The notes under the pieces are model-generated. The model had not been told where the DNA came from. It saw only the letters and a list, made by a program, of their open reading frames with translations, and did not search any database. A program made the translations under genes and the position numbers. From Dyella acidisoli (GTDB lineage: Bacteria > Pseudomonadota > Gammaproteobacteria > Xanthomonadales > Rhodanobacteraceae): 64,000 nucleotides of DNA. Every line of letters begins with the position of its first letter. Within the stretch, counting starts at the first letter, position 1. Of the stretch, positions 45,523-54,931 are shown in pieces. The stretch lies in the NCBI RefSeq assembly GCF_030160295.1, contig NZ_BSOB01000016.1:1-64000 (forward strand), written 5' to 3'.

Positions 45523-48500
45523 TCAGAAGCGATACCTTGCGCCAGCACTGAATACCGCCGCCTTGGTTCCGCCACCCGCAATCTGACCATCCAGATTGAC
45601 GAACCACGACCACTGATTGTTCAACACGGCGTTCAGGCCCGCGCCGATCCAACCGCTGTTCCGTGGCGAGTTCACGCCTTCCAGTTCGAACGTCGCGTTC
45701 GGTGCACCTGCATAGGCCGCGGTGAATCCAAGATTACGCCCGCTGAGCAACCGCTGGTACAAGGCAAATCCCTTTAGCGCGACCTGGCCCGTACCCCAAT
45801 TCCAGCGATAACCCAGGCGTGCACCGACTTGCGCATAGCTCTGGTTGAAGTCGTGGCTCGCCGCAGCGATACCGAAGCCACCAGCACCTTGCTCCGCAAT
45901 GGCGCCACGGCGCAAATATTCATCTCCCGCGGACACGAACGGTGTAGTGGTCCACGCATTCGACTTCGCGTCATAACCCATTTCCAGATAAGCCGACGTC
46001 ATCTTGTCGTTGCGCGAGCTGTTGATCGCCGCCGGCACAGTACCCAACACTCCCCAGCGGCTCGTGTCAGTGTGAATCCAATCCTCACCGATGCGACCCG
46101 ACAGATAGGCATTACCCATGTCGTACTTGGCATACAGCATCACGCCCGTGCCGCGCGAAGTATTGTTGCCGCCCTGCATGGAGTATCGCGAACTCAGACG
46201 ATCCCAATCCAGGCCAAGTCCCAGCGCGAAATGCTCCGCCAGCTTGACGTCGTAACCGGCAACGGACCCACCACCGCTATAGCTACCCGTGGCATAGCCC
46301 GACCGGGCGATGTCGCCATCTGCACCTGTTCCCTGAAACCATGCGCCTTGGGTTGAATGATCCTCGCCGAGATCAGCAAGGCGATCGGCCACCGTGCGGT
46401 TGACGATGCCAGCCTGCTGGAAGGTCAAACCTTGAGATGAAGCCAGCAACTGGCCTGAAAGGCTGTTGATCGAAGCTGCGGCCTGCGCAAAAGAACTGAC
46501 ATGTAGAAAATCACCCGCTGCATCAAGAAATGTCTGGTGCGACGAGGGATCGGTCACTGCCCATTGATTGGCCTGCAGCAACGCCGTTTGAATGTGCTGC
46601 GCAGTTTGCTGCGTAGTTGCTACTGCGGGCATGGCAGCCTGTGCAACCGCGGCAACCGACGCCTGACTGAGGCTCACATCTATCTGTGTAGTGGTGTAAG
46701 AGAGTGTGCCACTGGTATAGACGCTGCCACTGACACCAAGCGACCCAAATGTGCCCAGCACGCCACCGTTCGCCTGCAGCACCAGCTCCTGGGTCTGTGG
46801 CGTGTAGCCACTGGGTACATCAACGATGAGGGATGACTTGTTCAACGTAGCCACCCCTGAAATTTTCAAGGGATCACCCACTGTTATCATCGTATTGGTC
46901 ACTGGCCCGTTAGCCTGCGCAGGAACCACGGTGTAGTTGCCGTTGATCTGCAATCCGGCGACGCTCGACGTAGCAACCATGCCGCTATTTACAACGTTGC
47001 CGTTGATGGCATTCCCGGCATCAACCGTAAACAGTTGCCCTTGCTGGTTGACGGTAACGTTTGAATTCAGAACACCATCGACAACAAGGTAACCACCATT
47101 GACAATGGTGTTTCCGGCCGAAGTAGTGGTACCAGTGCTTACGTAAAGCGAACCTCCATTTACGACGATGCCGCTGATGTTGTTCTGCCCGCTCAAAGTA
47201 AGATTTCCAGCACCATCCAACTGCAGCGAGCCACTGCCGCTCAGATTGTTGGAAAAAATCGCCAACTGGTTGGCTGGGATATTGACATCGAACACGCCCC
47301 AATTGAGCTGCCCCGGGCCGTTAACTGCCGCCTGGGCATTCACCAAGCCGTAGCCGTAGTAATCAGGACTGCCCAGGTTAGTGGCTGTACCTAGCAACGT
47401 TTCCTGCACATTTGTAGGGGTAAAAAACGGAAAAGCCTGCCAAACCAATGCTGCAACACCGCTCACGACTGCCGCCGATCCTGACGTGCCATCTCCTGCG
47501 CCAGTCTTGAACCCTGTATTGGCTACAGGGGAAACATAAATGTATCCAGGCGCTGCCAAGCACCATGGCGCAGCAACGCCGCACGCATTGGACGTAGCTG
47601 CCGTATCGAGCCCCGTTACCTGGCCGCTTGCATTCAATGCAACGTTCACCACAGCGAGCCAATTCTTTTGCAGACTTGGTTCGTAATACGGCAATCCCGC
47701 TTCAATACTAGGTTGCGACATGCCTTGATTGCCCGCCGCCCATACCATCAACTGACCATTGGTGGCGGTTGATTGAAAAATCGCGTACCTCCCAGTCACC
47801 TGCGGATCCGATGCACCGACCGCAGTGATGGATGTGCTGCTGCCGTAGGAGTTGTTGATCAGCTTGACACCTTGCGCAGTCAGATCGGCCAGCGCCTGCG
47901 GAATGAGGCTGATACTGACATTGCCCGTACTATCACCGACCCTGGCGATGTACAGCGATGATTGCGGCGCCACGCCGCCATAGAAAGGATTGCCACCTGA
48001 GCCATTGGCATTCGCCGTACCGCCGATGATTTCCGCCATCAGGGTTCCATGACCATCCGTATCCTGCGGCGTGGTGTTGCTGGGATCGACATAATCCTTG
48101 AACCAGCTGATGCGATTGACCAGTGCGGAGTTAGTCGCCTGCGCACCGCTATCCAGGATTCCAACTTTCACTCCTTGCCCTTGGTTGCCGGTCACACTTT
48201 GTGCATTCACCCAGGCGAGCGGGACGTTCTCTGGGTCGAGCTGCGCACGCAGCGGGGTGTACAAAGGAATGGCAGGCGTGGGCAGTGGCGTGGGGCTGCC
48301 GGTCAGCGTCGTTGGTGCCGGCCCTGGCGAGGGAGTTGGGGCTGGCGTCGGCGCGGGTGTTGGCGCTGGAGCGGGAGCTGGCGTCGGTGTAGGAGTCGGA
48401 GTGGGGGTTGGTGTGGGCGTCGGAGCCGGCGTTGGCGTAGGCACCGGTGATGCCGTTGATGGACGCACGTTTCCATTGCCGCCACCGCCGCCTCCGCATG

Positions 48501-48567
48501 CGGTCAATGAGGCCGCCAAGGCGATTGCAACGGAAAAAGCCAGTACGTTGTGACGGTTGAAGCTCAT
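45523..48567 (-). CDS. Lipidated subtilase autotransporter (NalP/SphB1-like)
   Basis: A 1014-residue type V secreted serine protease. A lipoprotein signal ends in LTAC (lipid Cys24), followed by a Gly run and a Pro-Thr-Ala repeat (about 42-99). The S8 catalytic residues are Asp139 ([11 protein letters not shown]), His173 ([15 protein letters not shown]) and Ser362 ([16 protein letters not shown]). A beta-helix-like, Gly/Asn-rich passenger covers about 430-700. The C-terminal barrel begins near residue 750, after [16 protein letters not shown], and ends SAGARYRF. Lipidated subtilase autotransporters such as NalP and SphB1 process other surface proteins. GGGAG lies 8 bases before the ATG. GC content looks lower than that of plsB. 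Confidence 0.94.
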   Translation of the reverse strand: MSFNRHNVLAFSVAIALAASLTACGGGGGGNGNVRPSTASPVPTPTPAPTPTPTPTPTPTPTPAPAPAPTPAPTPAPTPSPGPAPTTLTGSPTPLPTPAIPLYTPLRAQLDPENVPLAWVNAQSVTGNQGQGVKVGILDSGAQATNSALVNRISWFKDYVDPSNTTPQDTDGHGTLMAEIIGGTANANGSGGNPFYGGVAPQSSLYIARVGDSTGNVSISLIPQALADLTAQGVKLINNSYGSSTSITAVGASDPQVTGRYAIFQSTATNGQLMVWAAGNQGMSQPSIEAGLPYYEPSLQKNWLAVVNVALNASGQVTGLDTAATSNACGVAAPWCLAAPGYIYVSPVANTGFKTGAGDGTSGSAAVVSGVAALVWQAFPFFTPTNVQETLLGTATNLGSPDYYGYGLVNAQAAVNGPGQLNWGVFDVNIPANQLAIFSNNLSGSGSLQLDGAGNLTLSGQNNISGIVVNGGSLYVSTGTTTSAGNTIVNGGYLVVDGVLNSNVTVNQQGQLFTVDAGNAINGNVVNSGMVATSSVAGLQINGNYTVVPAQANGPVTNTMITVGDPLKISGVATLNKSSLIVDVPSGYTPQTQELVLQANGGVLGTFGSLGVSGSVYTSGTLSYTTTQIDVSLSQASVAAVAQAAMPAVATTQQTAQHIQTALLQANQWAVTDPSSHQTFLDAAGDFLHVSSFAQAAASINSLSGQLLASSQGLTFQQAGIVNRTVADRLADLGEDHSTQGAWFQGTGADGDIARSGYATGSYSGGGSVAGYDVKLAEHFALGLGLDWDRLSSRYSMQGGNNTSRGTGVMLYAKYDMGNAYLSGRIGEDWIHTDTSRWGVLGTVPAAINSSRNDKMTSAYLEMGYDAKSNAWTTTPFVSAGDEYLRRGAIAEQGAGGFGIAAASHDFNQSYAQVGARLGYRWNWGTGQVALKGFALYQRLLSGRNLGFTAAYAGAPNATFELEGVNSPRNSGWIGAGLNAVLNNQWSWFVNLDGQIAGGGTKAAVFSAGARYRF
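48330..48460 (-). repeat. Coding Pro-Thr repeat (minisatellite-like)
   Basis: A stretch of imperfect six-base units encoding Pro-Thr and Pro-Ala on the minus strand, in the linker between the lipid anchor and the protease domain. Such units can gain or lose copies by slippage. Confidence 0.8.
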
Positions 48568-49081
48568 GACGATCGCTCCCTGCCTGGGGTAAATGCACGC
48601 CGCGTGGGTACACGCTGACGCATGCGACTTCGGTGTCGGTACAAAGAGAAAGGCGCAGCTTTAGATCAGCGCAGAGGAATGCGCCGGGCTGCTTTCGGAT
48701 TCGGAGGAAACGACGAGAAAGGCAATGTCAGCCTTAAGAAAGCATGTTCCAGCTGACCTGCGTAAACATTCGGATTTGTCATCGATCCATCGCCCCTGAG
48801 TTGGAATGAAGACAGCGACATGTAGTCATCTGCCCACTTTCCAGAAGCCTTCGCTAAGAGTCATCCATCATCGCCAACAGCACAGCGTGCTGGCGGTTTG
48901 ATCAAATGCGAGCGGCGTTGATGCACCGCTTGGTCCCCTTGACGCAGCGCGACGCTTGCGCATCGGCTAAAGCCCCTGTTTCACACGGCATGCTACGACA
49001 TTTTTGGATTGCAGAGCATAGACCGGTCGTCCCGACAAGGTGACCATGAGTCTTTGTGTCTCGCATGAATTTGCGAATGAT
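48568..49081. other. Intergenic region upstream of the autotransporter
   Basis: About 510 bases that hold the presumed minus-strand promoter of the autotransporter and, near 49080, the edge of the duplicated plsB tail. A small hairpin CAGCAC-AG-GTGCTG type is near 48890. I see no gene in it. Confidence 0.5.
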
Positions 49082-49560
49082 AGTTGCACACAGTCTGATC
49101 CGGGCGTCCGAGTGCTACTACATTGCCATCGCCGCAGTGGTGAAAAGTGGCCCGCACACCAACATCGCTTTCGAACTGGAAAAGGTCTGCACGCAAACTG
49201 CCCAGCGCCTGAGCCTGCTCAGCGAACCGCTGGCACCGAAATTCTTCGACAAAGCTCTGTTCCGCGGCTTCATCCAGAAACTGCGCGAACGCCGCATTGT
49301 GTGGATCGACACCAACGGCAAACTCGACTCTGATACCGCACTGGAAGATATGGCGCGCGACGTACGCGTGATCCTCGCACGCGAAATGCGCCACTCCATT
49401 CTGAAGACCACGCGCAGCGAACAATAAGAAACGCCACGCGCGGTGACCGAAATCGAACATACGACCACAGCATCCGAACAGACGCCTGTCTCAACTGAGC
49501 CCTTGAACACCAGCGAGGAACTGCACGAGGGATATGTAGCCGACTCTTCTAAACAGGTAA
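49082..49560 (+). pseudogene. Decayed duplicate of the plsB 3' end
   Basis: The translation from 49110 to 49427 is the PlsB C-terminus again: about 85 of 103 aligned residues are identical by eye (YYIAIAA, AQRLSLLSEPLAP, FFDKALFRGFIQKLRERRIV, EMRHSILK). The match begins near 49082, in a region corresponding to PlsB residue 721. The copy has no catalytic domain and no upstream plsB part. A stop at 49425 cuts it before the tail. The tail's own remnant (PLNTSEELHEGYV) continues from about 49443 in another frame. It therefore cannot make an acyltransferase. Confidence 0.85.
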
Positions 49561-49817
49561 AAACATCTCACGGCGCTTATACGCCAGCTTTACTGCGCGT
49601 TTGTAAGCCTCAACATCCGCTTCGCACGAACGAAGCGGATGGTCCGGAAAAACCGAGATGGCGACGAGAGCGGCATAGAGAAACCTGAGCTGGTGCTCGT
49701 CAGCACCTACTCTGGAGCTAAAGATGTTGCGTAGTTGCACTGTCGGACCACAGTGATGGCATGTACATGTCGTGGCTCGTCTTCGAAAGCCAAGCCGTAT
49801 CAACCGGAGACATGAAA

Positions 49818-49979
49818 ATGGCCGAGAAAACCAAGGAACTCCCTGCGAACAATGAACTTGTTCGGCAGGTCGAAACCATTCTGAAGACAACGATTGAAGA
49901 AAAAGAACACATCAAATTGTCACCAAACGAGCCAGTCACATTGAAACTGCAAAATCACAAAATGTACTGGGTCCAATAG
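49818..49979 (+). CDS. Possible 53-residue small protein
   Basis: ATG 49818 follows GGAGA (49805-49809) at 8 bases. The frame encodes MAEKTKELPANNELVRQVE then T-T-I-E-E-K-E-H and ends H-K-M-Y-W-V-Q. It is helical and charged, without signal peptide, and has lower GC than neighbours. I recognise no family. It may belong to the same acquired stretch as the autotransporter. Confidence 0.45.
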   Translation: MAEKTKELPANNELVRQVETILKTTIEEKEHIKLSPNEPVTLKLQNHKMYWVQ

Positions 49980-50098
49980 AGGCGCCAAATCCGCATATCA
50001 CCGCGTCAACCGCCCTCTGCACATGGTTTATCGCCTTCATCTGCAGAGGGCGCTGCAGCAGTTCATAGTCTGCAGCCTTCAGAATTCCATGGGCGTTG

Positions 50099-51025
50099 TT
50101 ATTTCAGGACACCCTCGCCTAGCGTCTTTCCATTGACCGTCGCGCCATACAATGAATCTGGCGTGTCGTGATACGCCTTGCGGGTTTCCTCGATGGAGCC
50201 ATGGAAACGCGGATCCTGCGGACGCTCGTGACCATTCATGAAGTACGCCACGTCCCACGCATCCTGATCGGTCAGCGTATTGCCACGACTCAAGGGCATG
50301 TTGGCCTTGATGAAACCGGCAGCGTTGTCGAGTCGTTCCATGCCGGCGCCCCAGTTGAAGGATTGCGGCCCCCATAGCGGAGGAAAAACAGTACGGCCGG
50401 CTGCTTGCTGGCCTTGGCCATTGTCGCCGTGGCACAGCGCGCAGTCGCGCTTGAAGACGGATTCGCCACGCGCGTAATCTGGAGCCTGCGCGGGCTTTGG
50501 CAATTTCGGATAGCCATGACCGAGAGGCGCGACGCCGATCGATTCGCCTTTGGACATCCAATACGCGTACGCCTCCAACGCGACCAGCACGTCATCACCA
50601 AGCGGTGGCGCCTTGCCGTTCATGCTGTACTGGAAGCAGCCCTGCAGGCGTTCGGCGAACGTATTCACGTGATGATTCTTGCTGCGGTAAGCGGGATACA
50701 TGGGATACGCGCCCCACAGTGGTGCGGATTGCGCAAGGCGGCCCGCATCAAGATGGCAGTTCTCGCAACTTAGTTGATTGCCGACGTAGCCCTTGGCGTA
50801 GCGGCCCGTGTCGATGAAGATCTGTCGACCTAGCGCGATCTGTTTGCCGAAGTCGTCGCTCGGAATCGAGGAATCTGCAGGTGGCTCGAAACCGCTCGCG
50901 TGCTTCGGCGATGTTGCCGCGGCGGCGGGTTCATTCGCTACCGATGGTGCGGCTTGCTGCGCCTTTTGATTGCATGCGGCGAGCAGGAACAACGCTCCTA
51001 TCATCATCCATGGTGACGGCTTCAT
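50099..51025 (-). CDS. tsdA: TsdA-like thiosulfate dehydrogenase, diheme cytochrome c lipoprotein
   Basis: A 308-residue diheme c-type cytochrome of the TsdA family, which joins two thiosulfates into tetrathionate (or the reverse). Heme sites are CENCH (87-91) and CALCH (195-199). The TsdA pattern is close: NCHLDAG, RLQGCFQYSMNGK, where Cys130 matches the Cys axial ligand of heme 1, then FPPLWGPQSFNWGAGMERLD and KANMP (Met243, candidate heme 2 ligand). A lipobox (FLLAAC, Cys18) suggests anchoring in a membrane facing the periplasm. The start is at 51025, overlapping the previous gene by 4 bases. It is the last gene of the four-gene operon. Substrate is inferred from the family. Confidence 0.85.
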   Translation of the reverse strand: MKPSPWMMIGALFLLAACNQKAQQAAPSVANEPAAAATSPKHASGFEPPADSSIPSDDFGKQIALGRQIFIDTGRYAKGYVGNQLSCENCHLDAGRLAQSAPLWGAYPMYPAYRSKNHHVNTFAERLQGCFQYSMNGKAPPLGDDVLVALEAYAYWMSKGESIGVAPLGHGYPKLPKPAQAPDYARGESVFKRDCALCHGDNGQGQQAAGRTVFPPLWGPQSFNWGAGMERLDNAAGFIKANMPLSRGNTLTDQDAWDVAYFMNGHERPQDPRFHGSIEETRKAYHDTPDSLYGATVNGKTLGEGVLK

Positions 51026-51684
51026 GGCTGCGCCTCCTTCACCGTCGAAGCAGGCTGCGCTGCATACCACGCACTGATCGCCGCGATATCTGCCTCGCTC
51101 AGCTTGCTCGTGACGGTTTGCATCAGTTGCAGCGGATCGTTGTGTCGCGCACCCTGCTTCCATGCATGCAACGCATTGCTGATATAGAGCACCGATTGCC
51201 CGGCCAACGGCGGAAAGTGATCACCTACGCCGCCGCCGCTGGGACCATGGCATTGTTCGCACGCAGGCAAGCCGTTCGGCCAACGTCCACGTGTGGCCAG
51301 TGTTTGCGCAACGTGCGCGGCTTCACCATCCGGTGTCTTTACAGGTGGCGCCGACGGCACAGGCAACTTGCTGTAATACTCCGCCACCGCATCACGCTCC
51401 GCATCGGTCAAGCTCATCACGACGGGTTGCATGGTGGCGTTGCTGCGGGAGCCGTTGGCGAAATCTTCCAATTGCTTGCGCAAATACGCCTGCGGTAATC
51501 CTGCAAGGCGCGGAAAGCCCGCCGCTGCCTGCCCGCCACCATCGGCACCGTGACACGCCATGCACGGCGCCGCGCCGTGGCCGTTTCCTTGCTGTGCGAT
51601 CGTGGCACCGTCCGGTGTACCTGCCAAAGCGCTCTTTGCGATCAGCACGCAGCATGCAAGCAAAACCAAGCGCAACGAGTTCAT
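51022..51684 (-). CDS. TsdB-like diheme cytochrome c (c4 type)
   Basis: A 220-residue periplasmic cytochrome. A signal peptide (cut near SALA-GTPDG, residue 21) is followed by two cytochrome c domains with heme sites CMACH (41-45) and CEQCH (142-146). Each domain has a possible Met ligand downstream, as in MQPVVMSLTDAERDAVAEY and TVTSKLSEADIAAIS. TsdB, the electron acceptor of TsdA, is such a c4-like protein and is commonly encoded beside it. Overlaps of 4 bases with both neighbours imply tight coupling. It would carry electrons from TsdA to the oxidase side. Confidence 0.85.
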   Translation of the reverse strand: MNSLRLVLLACCVLIAKSALAGTPDGATIAQQGNGHGAAPCMACHGADGGGQAAAGFPRLAGLPQAYLRKQLEDFANGSRSNATMQPVVMSLTDAERDAVAEYYSKLPVPSAPPVKTPDGEAAHVAQTLATRGRWPNGLPACEQCHGPSGGGVGDHFPPLAGQSVLYISNALHAWKQGARHNDPLQLMQTVTSKLSEADIAAISAWYAAQPASTVKEAQP

Positions 51685-52631
51685 GGTTGCGCCGGCTGGA
51701 AGCCGTACTTGCGATAGATCTCCTGTGCGTCGGCAGTAGCCATAAAGGCGAGGAAGTCCTTGGCCGCCTGCTCGTGCGGCGCATCCTTCATGCGCGCTGC
51801 GGTATAGGTTGCGGTGACGTTCTGTTCCGCCGGTATCGCGATCGTTTCCACCGGGCGATGCAGAATCTGCTGCTGGAAATACGCTTCGGTCGACCACACC
51901 GGCGCGGCGTCGGACTCGCCTTGCAATACGCGCAAGGGCGATTCGCGGTGATGGATGCGCGTGAGATAAGTGCTGCCATCCTTCACTTTGCCATCCATGA
52001 TCGCGTGATCCAGCGCGTCACCGCCCGCTTTGCGATAACTTGCCTCGATCTGCTTGGCAATGCCTTCCCACTGCGGATTGGGCATGCTCACGCGCACGTC
52101 GGCACGACCGAGATCCTTCAAGCCTTCGACGTGTTTGGGATTGCCCTTCGCCACCATGATCGCCAGCGGATTGCGCGCGTAGTCGACCGTATCGGCAAAC
52201 CAGCCACGCTGCTTCTGCAACTCCGCGATGGAGCTCTTGCCGTTGGTGAAGATATCCGGCTTCAAGGCAACGCGCAGATTGCCCATCACCAGTGAACCTG
52301 TCTCAATCTGCTTGGCAAGGATGCCCGGTGGAAGCGTCTCGACGAACACACGCTGGTACTGCGGATAGCGTTGTTTGAACGCTTCCACCAGATCGTGCAC
52401 CACCATGAACTGGTTGCCAGCGAAGAACACAGTGAGCTGCGGATCGACGATATCGCCATGCAGATCCGCAATCGCATCAAATGGCGGCACCGAAAAGGAG
52501 ACGCCTCCCGCCGGCGGCGGATTCCACGGCGGCAGATAATCCTGCTGAGCGGCGTTCACCACGCCGCAAGCGACAGCCAGCAGAGCAGCCAGCGACACGC
52601 ATCGCCGGCAACGTTTCCAAGCTAGCAACAT
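51681..52631 (-). CDS. Periplasmic solute-binding protein (PBP type II-like)
   Basis: A 316-residue exported protein with a signal peptide (cut near NAA-QQDYLP). The body resembles type II periplasmic binding proteins of the molybdate/sulfate kind: DPQLTVFFAGNQFMVVHDLV, VSMPNPQWEGIAKQIEASY, AAPVWSTEAYFQQQI and a C-terminal AAKDFLAFMATADAQEIYRK. No permease or ATPase is nearby, so it may sense or store a ligand rather than feed an ABC transporter. It lies between the DsrE-like and TsdB-like genes, which suggests a sulfur anion, but this is inference. Its stop overlaps the next ATG. Confidence 0.82.
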   Translation of the reverse strand: MLLAWKRCRRCVSLAALLAVACGVVNAAQQDYLPPWNPPPAGGVSFSVPPFDAIADLHGDIVDPQLTVFFAGNQFMVVHDLVEAFKQRYPQYQRVFVETLPPGILAKQIETGSLVMGNLRVALKPDIFTNGKSSIAELQKQRGWFADTVDYARNPLAIMVAKGNPKHVEGLKDLGRADVRVSMPNPQWEGIAKQIEASYRKAGGDALDHAIMDGKVKDGSTYLTRIHHRESPLRVLQGESDAAPVWSTEAYFQQQILHRPVETIAIPAEQNVTATYTAARMKDAPHEQAAKDFLAFMATADAQEIYRKYGFQPAQP

Positions 52632-52643
52632 GATCGATCCTTC

Positions 52644-53180
52644 TTACAACGGCATCAGGGCGTAACCCTGCTGCTGCAGCTCGGTGATGGTGGTGAGCGC
52701 GGCCAAGCTGAGCGTCACATCTTTCGACGCCCATTCGTTCGCATAGTGATGCTCAGCCATCGCCTGCCCGCACACCGCGACGTCGATGCCGGCCTTGCGC
52801 AATTGCGCAATCACCGGAAGGTTGGGATTGGCCACGCCAAATTGCGCCTTGTAATGCTCGTCGTCGAGCACCAGCGGTGTGGCTTGCCCATAGGCCACTG
52901 CAACAAACTTGAGATGATCCAGCGGCACGCCAGCGGATGCGTAGAGGTTGACCGTGCGCGCCACACGCTCCAGCGCGGGGTTGATCTGGTCGGGCTTATC
53001 GCTGGCCTTGGTCAACGAAAACACCACTTTGTAGGTCGCTGCCGGATCGGGCTGATAGGCCGCCTTGGGCAGCGGATGGTAATTGCCAGCCGCGGTGATC
53101 GGTTGCGTCGGCGCACTTTGCACAGCAGCAGCGCAACCAAGCAGACCGACGATACAGAAAAACGGAATCGAACGTTTCAT
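52644..53180 (-). CDS. Exported DsrE-family protein
   Basis: A 178-residue protein of the DsrE/DsrF-like fold with a signal peptide ([20 protein letters not shown]), cut near QSA-PTQP. The core shows [47 protein letters not shown] and, near residue 137, a single Cys in [13 protein letters not shown], the usual position of the sulfur-carrying Cys of DsrE-type proteins. Cytoplasmic DsrE proteins shuttle sulfane sulfur; a periplasmic one here, ahead of a PBP and TsdBA, is unusual. It heads the operon, divergent from ubiE. Confidence 0.85.
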   Translation of the reverse strand: MKRSIPFFCIVGLLGCAAAVQSAPTQPITAAGNYHPLPKAAYQPDPAATYKVVFSLTKASDKPDQINPALERVARTVNLYASAGVPLDHLKFVAVAYGQATPLVLDDEHYKAQFGVANPNLPVIAQLRKAGIDVAVCGQAMAEHHYANEWASKDVTLSLAALTTITELQQQGYALMPL

Positions 53181-53305
53181 GCCCCAGCCCCTTTGCGGAA
53201 GTTGGCCGCAAGGCTACGCCGGCCGAGGCCATCAGACCACTGCATGTTGCCTATATGACGGATAAGCCAGCTTTATCGTCGCGCGTCATCCTGTACCATT
53301 CGCGC

Positions 53306-54055
53306 ATGAGCGAGCAGCCCACCACCCATTTCGGTTTCCGCGACGTGCCGGTCACGGAGAAGCAAAAGCTGGTCGGCCAGGTATTTACCTCGGTCGCCCA
53401 CAACTACGACCTGATGAACGACCTGATGTCGTTCGGCATCCATCGCCTATGGAAGCGCCATTTCGTGGCCATCAGCGGCATCCGCCGCGGCGACCGCGTA
53501 CTGGACCTTGCTGGCGGCACCGGCGACATCGCGGCGCTGATCAAGCCGGTCGTGGGCGAGAGTGGCGAAGTGATCGTGGGTGATATCAATGCAGCCATGC
53601 TCAACGTGGGCCGCGACCGGCTCACCGATCGTGGACTGGTCGGCGGCCTGCGCTGGACGCAATTGAATGCCGAAGCACTGCCCTTTCCTGACAACAGCTT
53701 CGACGCTGTGACCATGGCCTTCGGCCTGCGCAACGTGACCGACAAGGACAAGGCACTGGCGGACATCTGCCGCGTGCTCAAGCCGGGCGGTCGCGCGCTG
53801 GTGCTGGAGTTTTCCAAGGTGCGCAACGAGCTGTTCAGCAAGCTCTACGATTTCCATTCGTTCCAGGTGCTGCCGAAGCTGGGAAGGTTGTTCGCCAGTG
53901 ACGCGGACAGCTACCAATACCTGGCCGAATCGATCCGCAAGCATCCGGATCAGGAAACGCTCAAAGCCATGATGGAGCGCGCGGGTTTCGAGCGTGTTGA
54001 AGTGCGCAACCTCAGCAACGGGATCGTGGCGATTCATCGCGCTTACAAGCTCTGA
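53306..54055 (+). CDS. ubiE: Bifunctional demethylmenaquinone/ubiquinone methyltransferase
   Basis: A 249-residue SAM-dependent methyltransferase that acts at the C-methylation step of ubiquinone (and menaquinone) synthesis. Family sequence is [39 protein letters not shown], the SAM motif [32 protein letters not shown] and [17 protein letters not shown] 53306 ([10 protein letters not shown]) fits the family; the frame begins 51 bases upstream. It is a single gene, and a short remnant of an outer-membrane protein follows on the other strand. Confidence 0.97.
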   Translation: MSEQPTTHFGFRDVPVTEKQKLVGQVFTSVAHNYDLMNDLMSFGIHRLWKRHFVAISGIRRGDRVLDLAGGTGDIAALIKPVVGESGEVIVGDINAAMLNVGRDRLTDRGLVGGLRWTQLNAEALPFPDNSFDAVTMAFGLRNVTDKDKALADICRVLKPGGRALVLEFSKVRNELFSKLYDFHSFQVLPKLGRLFASDADSYQYLAESIRKHPDQETLKAMMERAGFERVEVRNLSNGIVAIHRAYKL

Positions 54056-54068
54056 GCTTGCATCGACG

Positions 54069-54146
54069 TTAGAACGTGATGCCCACCAGCAACATGTTCT
54101 CGCCACGATTGGGCATATGCAGAAACGCATTCGAGCTTCGGTTGTT
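54069..54146 (-). pseudogene. Remnant of a PagL/acyloxyacyl hydrolase-like C-terminus
   Basis: A 26-codon minus-strand frame with the ending SSNAFLHMPNRGENMLLVGI then T-F-stop. It resembles the C-terminus of lipid A 3-O-deacylase PagL-type barrels (H/S-S-N-A ... P-N-x-G-x-N ... F). A stop (54147-54149) directly precedes it, and nothing coding lies upstream. It is either a remnant or chance. Confidence 0.4.
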
Positions 54147-54205
54147 CTAGAAAAGCGAAGATTTCGCTAGTCGCCTCGCGACATGGGCGAGCGAGAAGCG
54201 CAGCA

Positions 54206-54895
54206 TCACGCCGCGCGCAGATCCTGCAGCAAGCTGCCCTGACGCAGCGTTTCTTCTTCGTGATCAGGATCGCGCCAGGTTTCTTTCAAGGCAGCGTCGT
54301 ACCAACGACGCATGGACGGCAAAGCCAGCATGCGCTGCACATACGCTTGCGAGGTCTCATCGATGGGAAGGTGGTAGCTCTGCAGACGGAACACGACTGG
54401 CGCATAGAACGCGTCCACTGCCGTGAAAGCAGTGCCGGCTAGATAAGGGCCGCCGAAGCGTTTCAATCCTTCGTGCCAAAGCTCCTGCACGCGTGCGATA
54501 TCCCGCGACAGCGCCGGTGAAATCGTGTGCAATTGCAAGCGAATACCGCAATTCATGGGACATTGCGAACGCAGTTCCTGAAAACTCGAATGCATTTCCG
54601 CCGCGACACTGCGCGCCCATGCTCGGGTGCGTGCATCGGCCGGCCATACGGCAGCATGATGCTCCGCCAGATATTCGGCGATCGACAACGAGTCCCATAC
54701 CACCGTATCGCCATCGTGCAGGCATGGCACTTTGCCGGTAGGCGAAAACTCGCGGAACGCATCCCAGCTCGATGACGTGCCGCCCTGAAACGGCGTCAGC
54801 TTTTCCTCAAACGGAATACCCAGTTCCGTCAGCAGCACCCACGGACGCAGCGACCAGGAAGAGTAATTCTTGTTGGCAATGTAGAGCGTATACAT
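54206..54895 (-). CDS. Glutathione S-transferase
   Basis: A 229-residue cytosolic GST. The thioredoxin-fold half starts MYTLYIANKNYSSWSLRPWV, with the glutathione site GKVPCLHDGDTVVWDSLSIAEYL (cis-Pro and Asp/Ser). The helical half contains WARSVAAEMHSSFQELR and the dimer and substrate region. The start at 54895 is preferred to ATG 54901, since GAGGG then has 6-base spacing; with the first ATG it would touch the start. Substrate unknown; detoxification is the common role. Confidence 0.93.
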   Translation of the reverse strand: MYTLYIANKNYSSWSLRPWVLLTELGIPFEEKLTPFQGGTSSSWDAFREFSPTGKVPCLHDGDTVVWDSLSIAEYLAEHHAAVWPADARTRAWARSVAAEMHSSFQELRSQCPMNCGIRLQLHTISPALSRDIARVQELWHEGLKRFGGPYLAGTAFTAVDAFYAPVVFRLQSYHLPIDETSQAYVQRMLALPSMRRWYDAALKETWRDPDHEEETLRQGSLLQDLRAA

Positions 54896-54931
54896 GCGCA
54901 TCCCTCTTTGCGTTCGATGTGCTTGTCGAAT

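Noticed and set aside
48330-48460. CRISPR or tandem array
   Set aside because: Six-base coding units for Pro-Thr, with no repeat-spacer order. No CRISPR array or cas gene is seen in the window.
49549-49890. 113-codon minus-strand frame opposite the small charged protein
   Set aside because: No ribosome site, no known pattern, and it overlaps the decayed plsB copy. The last 40 residues look protein-like, so it stays an open question.
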